A stretch of 64,000 bases of DNA, from the NCBI GenBank assembly GCA_917880885.1, contig OU862906.1:60182665-60246664 (forward strand). Reading direction: 5' to 3'. The position numbers and the translations under genes are program-made. The notes under the pieces were generated by a model, which was not told the DNA's origin, ran no database searches, and saw only the letters and a list, made by a program, of their open reading frames with translations. This DNA comes from Limnephilus marmoratus (taxonomy: Eukaryota > Arthropoda > Insecta > Trichoptera > Limnephilidae). Below, one piece after another: positions 43,440 to 55,080 of this stretch (position 1 is the first letter of the stretch; the number at the start of each line of letters is the position of its first letter).

Positions 43440-44320
43440 TAAATTTGGCACCCAAAAAACCTTTTTTCACGAAAATTGTATACCTCCATAAAAAAGTTGC
43501 ATAAACAATTTTTTCGAGAACGTTTTGTGTCTTAAGTTCATTCCGGGGATCTTATTTAAAATGGGGAATGTGGAAGTATCGATTATTTTTTATGACATCT
43601 CACAAGCTCGCCCCTGTATGTATAATACAAAGACAGTGGAACTATGTCGCTACCCGGTTGGGAAGCTTTATAAGCCGGGTTAAGGTGAGCTGTGCGAAGG
43701 TATTGAAGAGGCCCGGATTACACGAAGGCGGAAAAACAGATGCCGGTAGCTCGTTATCTTTGAGTGCATTATTACTCTAAACTATTTCCACTCGTCTTCC
43801 GAACAGACTTACACAAAAATGAGCCGAAGAAACGACCTACTCTCATCAACTGTGAACGGGTGTACGTCGAGCTTCACCAAGTCCACCTATGGACAGGGGA
43901 ACAATGCTGTTCCTTAGAGCAGGCTCCATTATTTTAAAACCTGTAAAACAGACTCATTTATGATTCAGGTTTATTATATAAGAGAAATATGTGATCTAAA
44001 TTTGAAAAATGCATTGAATAATCGAATGTTTTCTCTGTGGAATTTGTGGCTCAGAAGTAAAAAAAAACCCGGTACCTACAGACAATAGAAAAATCATGAA
44101 ATTTAATGGTATTTCATAGGGTGGATTGTTTTAAAAATGAATTGTAAATCGAGTATCAACTAAGAAAACACTTCGCGTTTAAAATGCATATTTTTAAAGC
44201 CCACCGCATTCCATATATCATTAAAAACATATTCCACAATTTTAGAGACGGAGTGGTTAAAACCTTTTCAGAATTTTTATTTAAAAAAATGACGTGACGA
44301 ACATTGGTTAATATATATAT
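43440..44320. other. No gene recognised
   Basis: A slightly GC-richer stretch at 43570-43930 has no domain or LTR-like ends that I can support. Confidence 0.5.
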
Positions 44321-44620
44321 ATTTTTAATTTAAATACCTCAAAAGAGTCCCAGCCGCTTCCATCTAAAGACAGTGAGACTAAGGCACCCCCAATTGAGGT
44401 ATGTTGTGAGGCTGAAGATAGTGGGGAGGGGAAGGAGACGGGGAAGAGGAATGTGGGGAAGTACCTGGTTATTCAAATCTAGTCACCAAACACGGCTAAA
44501 GCCATTTCAAGCAACGTTTCAATTCTGAATGGTGATCTTATACCAGGGCGATACTGACAGTATATTCCACTCTGGAACGTACCGCAAATATGCTATATAT
44601 TATTTTAAATGAATTAATGA
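44321..44620 (-). mobile_element. SINE family 1 body, minus strand
   Basis: The reverse complement carries the body blocks of the copy at 57163 (GGAACGT..., TGGTATAAGATCACCATTC, TTAGCCGTGTTTGGTGAC). The tRNA-like head of the same orientation lies at 45026-45097, beyond a plus-strand copy, so the two may be one older SINE split by the younger one. Confidence 0.7.
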
Positions 44621-44621
44621 T

Positions 44622-45015
44622 GGCCTCTGTGGTCGAGGGGTAAGGCTCTTGACTCACAATCCGAAGGTCGCGGGATCGGCGTGTGCAAAGAAACTTTATT
44701 TGAATAGTTTGTGTTTTTTCACTACTAATTCATTTAAAAATAATATATAGTATATTTACGACACGTTCCAGAGTAGAAGACACTCTCAGCATCGCCCTGG
44801 TATAAGACCACCATTAAGAATTGAAATGTTACTTGAAATGACTTTAGCCGTGTTTGGTAACCAGATCTGAATAGCCAATTACTTGCCCACCTTCCTATTC
44901 CCCATCTCCTTCCCCTCCCCACTAACTCCAGTCTCAAAAAATACTCCTATTGGGGATACCATAGTCTCTAGGCGGGAGCAGCTGGGACTCTGAAGAGGTA
45001 TTCACGTAAAAAAAA
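44622..45015 (+). mobile_element. SINE family 1, full-length copy
   Basis: The tRNA-derived head begins GGCCTCTGTGGTCGAGGGG (anticodon-loop equivalent CTCACAA, A-box- and B-box-like segments), followed by the family body and an A-tail at 45008-45015. Transcription would be by Pol III from the internal promoter. No clear target-site duplication was seen. Confidence 0.8.
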
Positions 45016-45025
45016 TATATTATTT

Positions 45026-45097
45026 GTGCACGCCGGGATTCGATCCCGCGACCTTCGGATTGCGAGTCAAGAGCGTTACCCCTAAACCACGGAGGGC
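45026..45097 (-). mobile_element. SINE family 1 tRNA-like head, minus strand
   Basis: The minus strand starts GCCCTCCGTGGTTTAGGGG and ends ATCGAATCCCGGCGTGCAC, with a CGC anticodon equivalent (tRNA-Ala-like). It looks like a tRNA gene at first, but it matches the SINE heads at 44622 and 57163, so it is treated as SINE. Confidence 0.75.
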
Positions 45098-45294
45098 GTC
45101 AATATGCATAAAATTATACCATAAGGTAGAATATATCCTTATTTTTAAACAAAATATGTCTTTATGGTAGATATCGTACGAAAACGTTTATACAACAAAA
45201 TGCATTATACAGAAAAGGGAAGCACCTGAAAATTTCTCGTCTTTTTGGAATATAATTTTTCTCGGATATGATTTTAGATTTTCCCGGCCAAAAG

Positions 45295-45455
45295 TATTTT
45301 TGTTATTTGTTTTTGGGGTGTTATGCCGTGTTGCGCTACCTCCTCCTTTAGCCAGGAGGCTACCGGCTACCTGCGCTACATCCTCCTTTAGCCCCCTAAA
45401 GGAGGATGTAGCGCACAACACGGCATAACACCCCAAAAATAAATAACAAAAATAA
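45295..45455. mobile_element. Fold-back element FB-1, about 53-bp arms
   Basis: Arm at 45300-45352 (GGGGTGTTATGCCGTGTTGC) pairs with 45396-45450. The same arm sequence forms the fold-back at 47270-47450. Confidence 0.85.
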
Positions 45456-46058
45456 TTTTTCTCCTCTAAAAGTAAGATTATTTAGAGTTTGTAATTTCTG
45501 GCTTGTAAGGTAGTCACCCTATTTAATGTGTCAATGCCTCATACGTGTAACCTTAGAAGGGCGATTTAAAATAAGAAAGTGTTCCCTTTTAAAAAGGCTG
45601 AATGACTCATTTTGTAAAGGGTCGTTTAGTATTACCGAGGGACGTAATCCAAAGTTTACCTACCTTTAAGCGCGTAATTCTATATCTTAGACGCGTGTAC
45701 TTCACTAAAACATGAATGGAATCGTTACCCCTGTGATGGAATGGGGCGAAATGATAGTAAGGAATACACTGCATAATATGGAACTGGCAGCGGCAAAATA
45801 AACATAAAAAACCTTTCAGTTTGCATCTGCCGCCGCTGTATTATTTGCATAATTTCTGTGTCTTTCTTTGATTTATTATACCACCAGTAAAGATATTAGC
45901 GGTGGCGTATGCACGACCTCAGCGGCGTACTAGTTATTTAATTTTGTTTGAATAATATATATATCGGATGCAAAGAGCTACGTAATATTATAACAATTAT
46001 TATGCTTCTTAAACTATTCGATAGAAGAGTGTTAACTGATGTGTTATTTTTATTTTAA
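45456..46058. other. No gene recognised
   Basis: AT-rich, no feature seen. Confidence 0.5.
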
Positions 46059-46250
46059 ACTAGCTTTTACCCGCGGCTTAGCTCGCATTTATTATGTGGA
46101 AATTACTGTGTAAAGAATTTTACAATGAAATGTTTTTTTCCGGGATAAAAAGTAACTTATGTCATTTCCAAGTCCTCCAATTATCTCTGTTTAAAAAATT
46201 ACGTCGATCGGTCGCCCCATTTAAATTATTATAGCGGGTTCCATTTATGT
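46059..46250 (-). mobile_element. Helitron 3-prime end, minus strand
   Basis: The plus strand reads ACTAGCTTTTACCCGCGGC, the reverse complement of a Helitron terminus ending CTAGT. Downstream text (CGATCGGTCGCCCCATTT) fits the interior of insect non-autonomous Helitrons. The other end was not found. Confidence 0.55.
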
Positions 46251-46269
46251 TTCAATTCTTAATAAAGAT

Positions 46270-46490
46270 TTTTTTCTCCCTGCGTGTCCTTTCCCGTCAT
46301 TTGTCCCGTTCCCCTTCCGTCTCCCCTTCCTCTCCCGTGTCCCCTTCCCCTCTCGTGTTCCCACTCCGCCTTCCCTCTCCCCACTCCCCACTCCCCTCGC
46401 CCGCTTCCCCCATCCTGCGAACTCTCCTCACGAATTTTCCTCCTCCCTCCTGAGTTCCCCTCCTCCCTCCCGGGTTCCCCTCTTCTTTTA
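46270..46490. repeat. Pyrimidine-rich low-complexity tract
   Basis: Long CT runs such as CCCCTTCCTCTCCC. The frames on it are compositional artefacts. Confidence 0.8.
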
Positions 46491-46497
46491 GTTTTGC

Positions 46498-46872
46498 GTA
46501 TGTCTCTGAAATAGTGAGAGCTACCGAAAAAATATGTAGGAAAAGTTTGTAGATCGTAAAATTCTCCACAATTTTTTTTTCATTCTTTTTTTGCTTACAA
46601 AGCACCGTTCTCGAGTTATCGCGATTTCAGACCGTATTATGCACACATTTTCGCACCACCTCGAGGGTACTGTAATCAGCGTTTTATTTTTATGTGGTTT
46701 CCCCATAAGTGTGTATTCGTATTTTCTAGGTTTGAAATCGCGATACCTCGAGAACGGTGCTTTTTAGGGAAAAAATATTCACACCTTTTTTGTGGAGAAT
46801 TTTACGATCTACAAACTTTTCTTACAATTTTTTTCGGTAGCTCTCACCGTTTCAGAGATATACTCAAAACAA
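46498..46872. mobile_element. Fold-back element FB-2, about 135-bp arms
   Basis: Arms 46498-46632 and 46727-46872 pair imperfectly over TAGATCGTAAAATTCTCCAC, GCACCGTTCTCGAG and CGATTTCA-like blocks. The loop is about 95 bp. No coding region. Confidence 0.8.
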
Positions 46873-47239
46873 AAATGTGTAACCTTTGACCTCGGACAAA
46901 AAACAACGCACAAGCGGGATCGATGGGGACTTTTGACATAGTATTTGTACTGATATATTCAAAACCTGTACAAAAATCTAGCCTTTTTTCTGAACTTTTT
47001 TTAATAAGTTTGAGTCGAGAGGCCAGGAAATAAGTTATACATATAAATTAAATTATATCATAACCTACATGGATTTATAAGGTTAGTTGTAAACATTGAC
47101 ACACAATATAAAATGGCTAGAACCATTAATAAATATATAGGTATAAGCAGTGGCCCATTAAACAACGCTCCAATTTAGAGATTATGTTTGTGATGATTTT
47201 TTCTGAATCTGCGCAATTAAAATGATTAAAAACTTAGAT

Positions 47240-47460
47240 ACGTTTTTTAAGATTTTCACGGCCAAAAGCAGTTTCGTTATTTGTGTTTGGGGTGTTATGC
47301 CCTGTTGCGCTACCTCCTTCTTTAGCCAACGTTTCGGACAACGTTGTGGTGTCCATCATCAGGGCAGTGCCACACATCCACCGGATCTACCGGATCGCAA
47401 GAAGGAAGTAGCGCAACATGGCATAACACTCCAAAAACAAATAACGAAAATGATTAAAAA
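47240..47460. mobile_element. Fold-back element FB-1, second copy, with hammerhead-like loop
   Basis: Arms 47272-47321 and 47399-47449 share GGGGTGTTATGCC and TTGCGCTACCTCC with the element at 45295. Here the arms enclose about 77 bp that contain a hammerhead-like motif on the minus strand; that region is absent from the first copy. Confidence 0.8.
47326..47366 (-). ncRNA. Hammerhead-ribozyme-like core in a fold-back loop
   Basis: On the minus strand CTGATGA (47362-47356) is followed by a stem II GGAC/GTCC, then GAAA (47335-47332) and CGTTGGC. The exact CUGAUGA-stem-GAAA order fits a hammerhead core. Stem I and the cleavage site are not clear. Confidence 0.45.
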
Positions 47461-48728
47461 CTTGTTTTTAAAGATCAAAGGCCTTCGTAAGGTAACTATA
47501 CAAAATCGTATTCATATGTCACAGAAACTAGGTGCGCGAACATGCTTGTAAAAAATTGTTTATATTTGAAAAAAAGGAGCTTTTTGTATTCTTTCAAAAG
47601 CAATAATTTAAATCACAACGCTCAAACCTTGCATCGCCCATATACGAGTATTTTAATATATTGAAAAAAAATCAAGGAAAATTTATTTTTTTATCTAACC
47701 CCAATTCTCTTTTCTTAGATGTATCTTAAATCCTTGTAACTTTATTAAATGTGCCGAAACGATAGTGAGACTTATTGCGAGGTTTGAAACAATTACAATA
47801 TTCTCATTAATTTATACAATCAAAACATACTATGTGTTGTTAACGTGTTATTTTCACAAAATTGAGGTTGTTTCCACAAATCTGCTAAGTGCTCGTCGAG
47901 CACCGTTTTGGTTCAAGTTTAATTACTTAAACTCGTGATTTTAATTGCAAAGTATCGCCGCAATGCAATTATGGCAGCCATAAATGTGCCGGAATGCGAG
48001 CAGAAGGTTCGCCACCCCTGCGAGCGGCATATGGCAGATGAACGCTCAGTGGGCCAAAAGCGGCAGATGCATTTCAGGGTCAGGTGTGGCGAACCCCAGG
48101 TGTTTTGACCGAGTTTTAAATGTTATATTCAATAATCTACAAAATAATACTTACTTACTAAAATTCAAATGTTGAATGAAGTGATAAGTCTTCATAGAGT
48201 ACCTTATAAGATCATTGTGAATCGGTCACAACCCCTTGAAAGGAGATTGTATGTGAAAATTCTGACGATATGCCAAGAATATAATTTTTTTTAATTTAAT
48301 GTGTCATGTGCCTAAGTTTTATGGGATTTTCGGTTGTGGGTGCTGCAATGGTATTGATTTTAAAAAGTTTACAAAACTGACTTTTTATACGAGGAAGCAT
48401 ATTTTTTAAAACAGCTTTTATCAAGAAAAGCACTTCGAGAAAAGGATAATTTCTTCGGGGACTGCTTTTTAGGTACTACTCACATGTACTATAAAAAAAT
48501 TATGTATTTATTTATCGCTTTAAATGTGTGATTGTTGAGATTCCCCCACAATTATTTAGAAAAAAAAACTTGAATAATAATTTATTTTAAACGGATAAAG
48601 GCAGTATTAGGAAACAGGTATGAGGGATTGGTTGGAATCTGGAGGTCAATGTGTTCAGGAGTGACGAACGTATGAATCTTCCTCTCCCACTGCGGTGCAA
48701 GATAATGGGTCGAGAGATTCCGGCTGGA
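47461..48728. other. No gene recognised
   Basis: AT-rich. A GC-richer patch at 47970-48110 has no identifiable domain. Confidence 0.5.
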
Positions 48729-49560
48729 GAGATAATAATAATAATAATAATATGTTTTTATTAATTTCTTACACATTACAAATTTAGTTTTAATACATAT
48801 AAGAAATTACGTTATTCATATAAATAGTATACAAAAAAAATATTTTTTTTTACAAATATTTATACATAAAAAAGAAACATCAAGAAAAAAATCAATTTCA
48901 AAAAAAATTCAGGCAGTGGTGAAAGATCTCGTCAATGTGGAGAGACTCTTTCAAGAATCAAAAGAATTTCACTTTTGAACCTCTCCTCACTGACGCCAAA
49001 CATATCAATCTCGGAGGAGATTTGGTTCAGGAGCAATATACTCCTTCCTACCGGGAGAACCATTGGCAGGTTAGTTCTACAGGCAGGACGATAGAATAAT
49101 CTATGCTGGCGTTGTCTAAGATAGTCATCCGGAACATAGAGACTCACGCGCTCCAGAATGGCTGAATTCTCAATATAGCCACGCAGCAGTCTGAATAAGT
49201 GGGTAGCAGCGTACCCCTCCCTTCTGAGCTGCAGGGAGTGGAGTTTCAGCATACCCAGAAGAAAGTTCGTCGGGTAGAGCCATGGATAGTGGCCGTACTC
49301 CCTCATGTAGAGAAATCTTAGAAACTTTTTTTGAACCCTCTCCAACATGAGGGAGCATCCCACCTCATGAGGATTCCAGATAAGCGAACCACTCTCCAGC
49401 CTACTGCGGACTAGGGAGAAGTATAAAATCCTCAGAGCACGGGTATCCCGAAAAACTCTGACGGTTCGGAGAACAAACCCTAACATTTTTAAGGCCGACT
49501 GGCAAACCCATTCGATATGAGGACGAAATGTCAGCTTATTTTCATACATAATCAAAAGGA
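48729..49560 (-). pseudogene. Non-LTR RT C-terminal end, minus strand, with (ATT)n tail
   Basis: The frame 48932-49636 holds YENKLTFRPHIEWV, SALKMLGFVLRTVRVF, YFSLVRSRLESGSLIWNP and ERVQKKFLRFLY, the well-known post-catalytic region of Jockey-like ORF2 proteins. It ends at 48932 and the tail of about eight ATT units (in minus direction) is at 48729-48752. The catalytic part is missing (5-prime truncation near 49560). Confidence 0.82.
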
Positions 49561-49785
49561 TCAAAAGGTCTCCCTCAACCAATCTCTTCAGATCCGGCCC
49601 GCCACGAAGCAGATGGGCAAAAGCATCTCTCGCCAAGACCTAAGCAATTCTCACACCAAGAACCCGCGCACCCCTTCAAAATCACCAAATGAAGCCTATG
49701 GCAGGGATGTTGGTTATCCAATAAATAGTTGCCGAGGCGGCGGCACCTACACCCGCCTCCTAAATTGAGATCTGTTGAGTTACCA
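49560..49785 (-). mobile_element. REP-B repeat fused to the truncated RT
   Basis: About 150 bp match 34056-34205 in the same order and direction relative to the following sequence, and the open frame runs without a stop from this repeat into the RT tail. It may be a chimera made during retrotransposition. Confidence 0.5.
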
Positions 49786-49992
49786 AAGTTGAGATCTCAA
49801 AGTAATTCAGAAGACTAACTAACTAACTAAAAAACCATCAGGCCGTTTCACCGCAAGATTAGGCAGAGAGGACGGACCGCCAAACAACTCGGTATTGGCA
49901 CACACTCTCTGCCTCATTAATATTCATACATCGTCTCATACATACTCTTATATTACTCTGACTTTTGACACGGTCCGACTCAAGTATCTGAT

Positions 49993-50178
49993 TCAATTGA
50001 TAGTGCATGTCTTCGTTGGGCGTCCCCGACTTCTTCCACCACTCACATTTGCGTCATATATTCTTCTTACACTACTTTCTTCGTTCATTCGTTCTACATG
50101 CCCAAACCATCTGGGGGTCCCTTTCTTAATTTTACTCATTTTGCTTACATCAGCTTTACATTCTTTGCGGATATCCAC
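49993..50178 (-). pseudogene. Non-LTR ORF2 C-terminal relic
   Basis: The minus strand reads RWFGHVERMNEESSVRRIY and GGRSRGRPTKT, a common ending of endonuclease-RT proteins (FGHVERM ... GRRGRGRP). No other part of that element is seen. Confidence 0.65.
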
Positions 50179-50179
50179 G

Positions 50180-50615
50180 AGTATATAGTTTTACTGGATT
50201 CAGAAGACCAACAAGTAAAATTTTCTACAAATATATTTTCATCACAATGTTGACGACTTCACAGCCAAATTCCTCAGCAAAATCACCCACCGGGCAACCA
50301 AAGTGCATACATAGCATAATACGACAGAGGATTCCTTCGGTAATTCGATATGCCCACGCCCGCGCCCGACCGCCGGCCGCCCTGCACGAATTCTCTTACA
50401 CCGCGCACAGTTTAGCGGATGTAGGAACTACTTATTATACATAATAATCTAGTGTTAAGATTAACCCGAGGGCGCCCCTGCTTCTGTCTGGCGTGTGTCA
50501 GGAAGCGAAGGTTAAATTATGTGCCTTAACTTGTTGACTAAAAACATGGTAATTTAAATAATGTAGTATTCCAAGTGTTCACAATTTTGAGCTATTTAAG
50601 CCCTCAGGCTAATTT
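50180..50615. other. No gene recognised
   Basis: Unassigned; a diverged inverted pair TTAACC/GGTTAA lies at about 50462-50515. Confidence 0.45.
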
Positions 50616-51160
50616 GGTCTCATAGAAATCGTTGTGTCTCCCTTACTATCATAGTGAGAAATATGACCTAAACGGTATTGGAAAGAGAAAATACCACGCT
50701 TTTTATTTAAGTAAACCATAAAATAATTAAAATGTATCTAAACCTTCAAAAAACCAAAGTTTCCGAACGCAATTTGAAAAAAATTATGAAAAACATGAAT
50801 CGATAAAAAAGTGAGTTGATGATAACGTTTGTAATACATTGTCCAATAAAATGTGTATGTGTTTTTATTACCAGTAATTTTAGTTAGTAATAACATAGGG
50901 AGAGCCATTTTTAAAAGGTTTTCATGTTTGATGTTGAAAATTTTGATTTAAAATTTAATTTAAAATTTAAAATCAAAAATTTAAAATTCATAATTTTAAA
51001 TTTAAATTTTTAATTTTTTATTAGAAATAATCACGTAAGTTTTAAATAAAAATTTAAAATTTAAAATTTACGTGATTGTTTCTAATAAAAAAATTTAAAG
51101 CGTATTTTATTTAACCTTTCAAAGACAGTTTTTAGTTTTCGGATACATTCGCATATACAT
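50616..51160 (-). repeat. REP-A related repeat with AT-rich hairpin
   Basis: TCGTTGTGTCTCCCTTACTA at 50629 equals the block at 13632; CATAAAATAATTAAAATG and GTTTCCGAACGCAATTTG match 29415-29480; AAAGCGTATTTTATTTAACC matches 33148. A hairpin with arms ATTAGAAA-AATCACGTAA lies at 51020-51090. Confidence 0.5.
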
Positions 51161-51169
51161 TTATGATGA

Positions 51170-53080
51170 TTTTAATTTTAATTTTAAAGCGGATATATTC
51201 TGACCTACTGCGGAATACGGTCGAGGCCGGAGCTATTCAAATAAAATGATTTTTTTGGTGCTTAAAGACACATATTTGTGTAATATTTTCCATTGTCTGT
51301 GTTAACACGTCACGCTAATAGAAACAAAAAATGGTTAAAAAAATTTATCAGTTCCTTCGGAAACAACAACAAAAAATTATTGAGTGGAGATGAAACACCA
51401 CATCAAAACGTGATGAAAACAATGAATTGGATTGTCCACCACAACACGGGCATGTACATAGCATAGTGGTCGAAAAATCTCCAATTCATGTAACAAACAA
51501 TTCAATGAATAAAGCAAACTTGAAAAAAAATTATGCCCGTGTTCGTGTAGTTCGTGGCGGACTAAGCCCATCAGAGGCCCGGGCGGCAAAGCTTAATGAG
51601 TCCCCCCCCTTAGTTTAAAAAGTTGAAGTAATTTTGCAAGCTTTTGATTTAGTTCACATTTGTATGCATAAGGGTTTATGATTATTTAGTTAAAATCTTG
51701 CAAGTGAAGTTTAAATATGGATATGGTTGAGGAAAATAAAATATGAATCGATCGGCAAAAAACCAATTGGTAAAAATATTGTAATGGGTAGTTTTTATTT
51801 TCAGTAAGTATGTAGCTATTACAGCATATTATATGTGTATTCGTGCCTTCATTTTACTGAACGCCTCAATAACTTCAGTGAAATTAATTTATTTTGAAAT
51901 ATTTCTTTCAATTCATTCCTTTAATCTCTCTCATTTCATAGTTTCTATTATCTTTAAGTCCACTATTGTATAAATCTTGCGTTCTTTCTTTACACATCCT
52001 TTACTTACTAATTACAGTATTTTTTGTTACCAACTTACATGATTCATTAATTTATAATGATTTTTTTTATTTATTTTCTAATTTTTTAAACACACCACGA
52101 TTTTTATTTTTAAATTTATACATGATTTTCTAACCTTACATATTATTTTCAATAGCCGTTATTACTAACTTACACGATCTTTTAATTTAGCAATTGAGCT
52201 AGAATTCCCTCACCGAACATAACAGCATTGTCTCTTAATGGTGAGGAAAGGCCATTTTTTGTTTCTTTGTTAAAAACTTATTTAACTATGTAACCGATGT
52301 AACTTTATGTGTATTTTTAATTATTATTGCCTAATATATATAAAAAAAATAAAGCACGGAAAGATTAACGAATCGCTCTTTATTCATTCTATTGGAAGAT
52401 AATTTTTAATTGGTTTGATTTTGGAAAAAGTCCTCTTGCATGATGTAATTGAGATGCAAATGGTCACGAAGTATTGAAGTATAAGCAATGTTATACCTGT
52501 TATAAGGTTAACGATTTACTAAAGATCCATTTTATTATCCCAGTTATATGGAAATCCGCGTTTGTGTCTCCTGTCTCTGTGTAAAAAAACTGATGTCAAA
52601 AACTACAGGCCAATCTCCAAACTTTGCATATTTCCCTTAAAAATTTCGCATTTTTTTCAAATGGTCAAAATATTTTCGCTTTACAATAAAATGAAAATAT
52701 TTGGAATATTTCTGAGCATATTCAAAAACTGTTTTAGAAAGTTGATGAAGTACGCTTTCAAATTATAGAATTCGAAATAAACATATTTTTTTTTACTGTA
52801 AAAATTTTGAATACAATCATGAAAATGTTTTCAAAATGGCTCAGCGTACATTTTTTCTAACTATAATTGTTACTGATAATAATAACAAAATAAAAACACA
52901 TACATATTTTACTAGACAAATGTACAACAAACACATTGCAACCTCACTTTTTTGTCGCTCTATGGAAAAATAATTTTTAAAAAATTCCCGAAGTTTAAAA
53001 TTTTTTTTCAATTTGCGATTCAAAACTTTGTCTACATAAAAGTGTACGTTTTCCTTTTTTGGTGGCTAATTTTAAATTGG
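51170..53080. other. No gene recognised
   Basis: AT-rich with short frames on both strands and no domain. Confidence 0.5.
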
Positions 53081-53089
53081 ATAAATTGT

Positions 53090-53166
53090 GGGGGTTTTCC
53101 TTTCTAACACCGATTAGAACATATTTCTAACTGTGATAGTAAGGAAGTTACAGCAGTTGCAGTTTA

Positions 53167-53195
<29 letters not shown>
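53090..53195. repeat. REP-A edge fragment and (TA)n microsatellite
   Basis: The reverse complement of CTAACTGTGATAGTAAGGAA resembles the TCCCTTACTATCA block of REP-A. A run of about 12 TA units lies at 53167-53190. Confidence 0.5.
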
Positions 53196-53198
<3 letters not shown>

Positions 53199-53530
53199 TT
53201 ATTTCATACAATTCTTGAAAGTACACTTTTATATTTTTTTACTACCATACTAGGCTAATGCCCGTGTTAAGGTCATTTATCTACAGATCCACACACTCAT
53301 TTAACTTAAATTGTTACCACATTGACATTTTTAACTCGGCTTTAGGTGACATGAAACGAAAACTCACTAAGCAACATGACTCAAACTAGAAAATTCAATC
53401 CCTATATATTCCCATCCTTTGCTCCTTAATCCTATTCCTATGTTCCTCCTCCCCCCCTATCTTTTTTCACATATTGTAACTTAAAAATAAATTAATTAAG
53501 AAAACACCCTTACAATGTCACACTTTATCA
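53196..53530. other. No gene recognised
   Basis: AT-rich, no feature seen. Confidence 0.45.
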
Positions 53531-53534
53531 AATA

Positions 53535-53780
53535 ATAGTAATTATTATTATTGGAGGATTTTTATAGGGCCATTCTTGTGAGAAAATCACCTCAAGGGCG
53601 CTTTACAAATTCATTTGAATATTTAATCTATACCTGCATTCTACAAGTGGCTTATATAATAACTAAGATTGATATCTTCTGATCTGATCTTAAAATTAGT
53701 TATTTACGACTAACCTACTTATATACATTTATAAACACATACCTATTGTTATGATTACTGCCCGTGCTGTCAGTTGTAAG
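53535..53780 (-). mobile_element. LINE 3-prime UTR, minus strand, (ATT)n tail
   Basis: Second copy of the unit at 41857-42140, reverse orientation. The conserved blocks include CAAGGGCGCTTTA, ACAAGTGGCTTATA and GTTATGATTACTGCCCGTGC. Confidence 0.65.
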
Positions 53781-54161
53781 TCATGAAAAATATTACAAAA
53801 AAAAAAGTTTACGTGTAATAAATTGTGAAATAGTGTCAAAAATTGCGTAACATCGTAAAAGCTGGTAGATATATAGGTAAATTCCATGAGTAATGAAATA
53901 CTACTGAAAATATGCATCTATTTTTCTGGATATGATAATTATTTATTTATTCAACGCCTAGGGGGCTTTTAGTAGTACAATTAATTCATGACGGATGATT
54001 TTTTAACAGATAAATAAATAATAAAAATAAAATTAGATAAAAAATGTACACAAGTCACAAAAATTAAAAAAAAATACAGCAATTTGATAAGTTTACAAAA
54101 ATATGGATATGTTTAGGAATTGTTTAGGAATAGTTTTTTTTGTAAAAAACTTATTCCAAAA

Positions 54162-54610
54162 CTATTCCTTGTGATCCACAAAATTCGCCAAGTTGATGTT
54201 AAATATGTCGACCTCACCTAAGAACAGATTGCCTATAGTGAGAAATCGTTGTGTAGGAGAGTGGGCAATGTAGTTCCGCTTGTGAACGCTGCAGTAGAAT
54301 AGTGTATTTTGTCGCGCGGTTACTGTCGGTATTCGTAAGTTTATGAGTTGTAGGAGTTCGCAACAGTCGAATTTAGAGTTAAGTATTTTGAATAAAAATG
54401 TTAAGTCATTTATTTTACGTCTGTCTTCTAGTTTATGTATTTTTAGAATATTTAGTAATAGATTATATTTTAAGTCTTCTAGCGGCATAATCAATTTAAA
54501 ATTTATAAAACGCAGATTTTTTTTTTTGTATTCGCTCAATATTATTAACGTGAATTTTGTAAGATGGAGACCAAACTACCGAGTTATATTCAATCAATGT
54601 GGCTTCTAAC
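54162..54610 (-). pseudogene. Non-LTR RT C-terminal fragment, minus strand
   Basis: Continuing across a short frame break at about 54525, the minus strand reads IEYNSVVWSPSYKIH, then KNLRFINFKL, LEDRRKINDLTFLFKILNS and TARQNTLFYC. This is the tail region of a Jockey-like ORF2. No catalytic boxes. Confidence 0.7.
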
Positions 54611-54765
54611 TAGAGATACATATAATAGTTTAATGGCTTCTATGGAACTAAATAATGTGAAAAGGTGAGTTTTGAGCTTTGCTCTGAACTCAGATGAGCT
54701 GTCGATCATTCACTATCATCATTGGAAAGTTCATAATTGGCATAATTAACTATCTGATTATTGTA

Positions 54766-55080
54766 TTATTGTAATAAATAAATTATAAATTGAAGGATTT
54801 CTTGCGTTGTCCATTTAGTAGCAACGTCCTCACTCGTATCGGTGGCGCGTACATGACTGCGGAACCTTTTTATTTCTTGGAAAACCTGCTCCTCATGAAA
54901 TTCATGGTAAAAATGTATCAGATTGTCCACTGCCACAGCCAGAGCGTCATCTGTAACTTCTAGCATAAACCTTTTTAATTTTCTAAAAGATGCATTTGTT
55001 AATAATGCTTTCACCAAATGTTGTAAGGAAAATCGTAAAATTGACGGAGATACAGCATCTTACTTGAAATCGTTTTAAAC
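54766..55080 (-). CDS. Unrecognised reading frame, possibly gene or hAT-related fragment
   Basis: The frame 54766-55017 (83 codons), open upstream to about 55060, has ordinary protein-like composition: SFRKLKRFMLEVTDDAL, DNLIHFYHEFHEEQVF, TKWTTQEILQF. I do not recognise a family. A diverged inverted copy of its upstream half lies on the plus strand at 55630-55745 (both encode NA/DAVSPSI-RxS and ALLT/AFLT-ASFRK). A transposase C-terminal fragment is one option. A real exon is another: AAGTAAG before 55058 could serve as an acceptor. Confidence 0.3.

Noticed and set aside
43251..43442. 63-codon frame
   Set aside because: Runs through a fold-back arm; no domain.
45026..45097. Minus-strand tRNA gene
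   Set aside because: Matches SINE family 1 heads at 44622 and 57163, and the body lies nearby.
46247..46605. Proline/serine-rich and glycine-rich frames
   Set aside because: Compositional artefact of a pyrimidine-rich tract.
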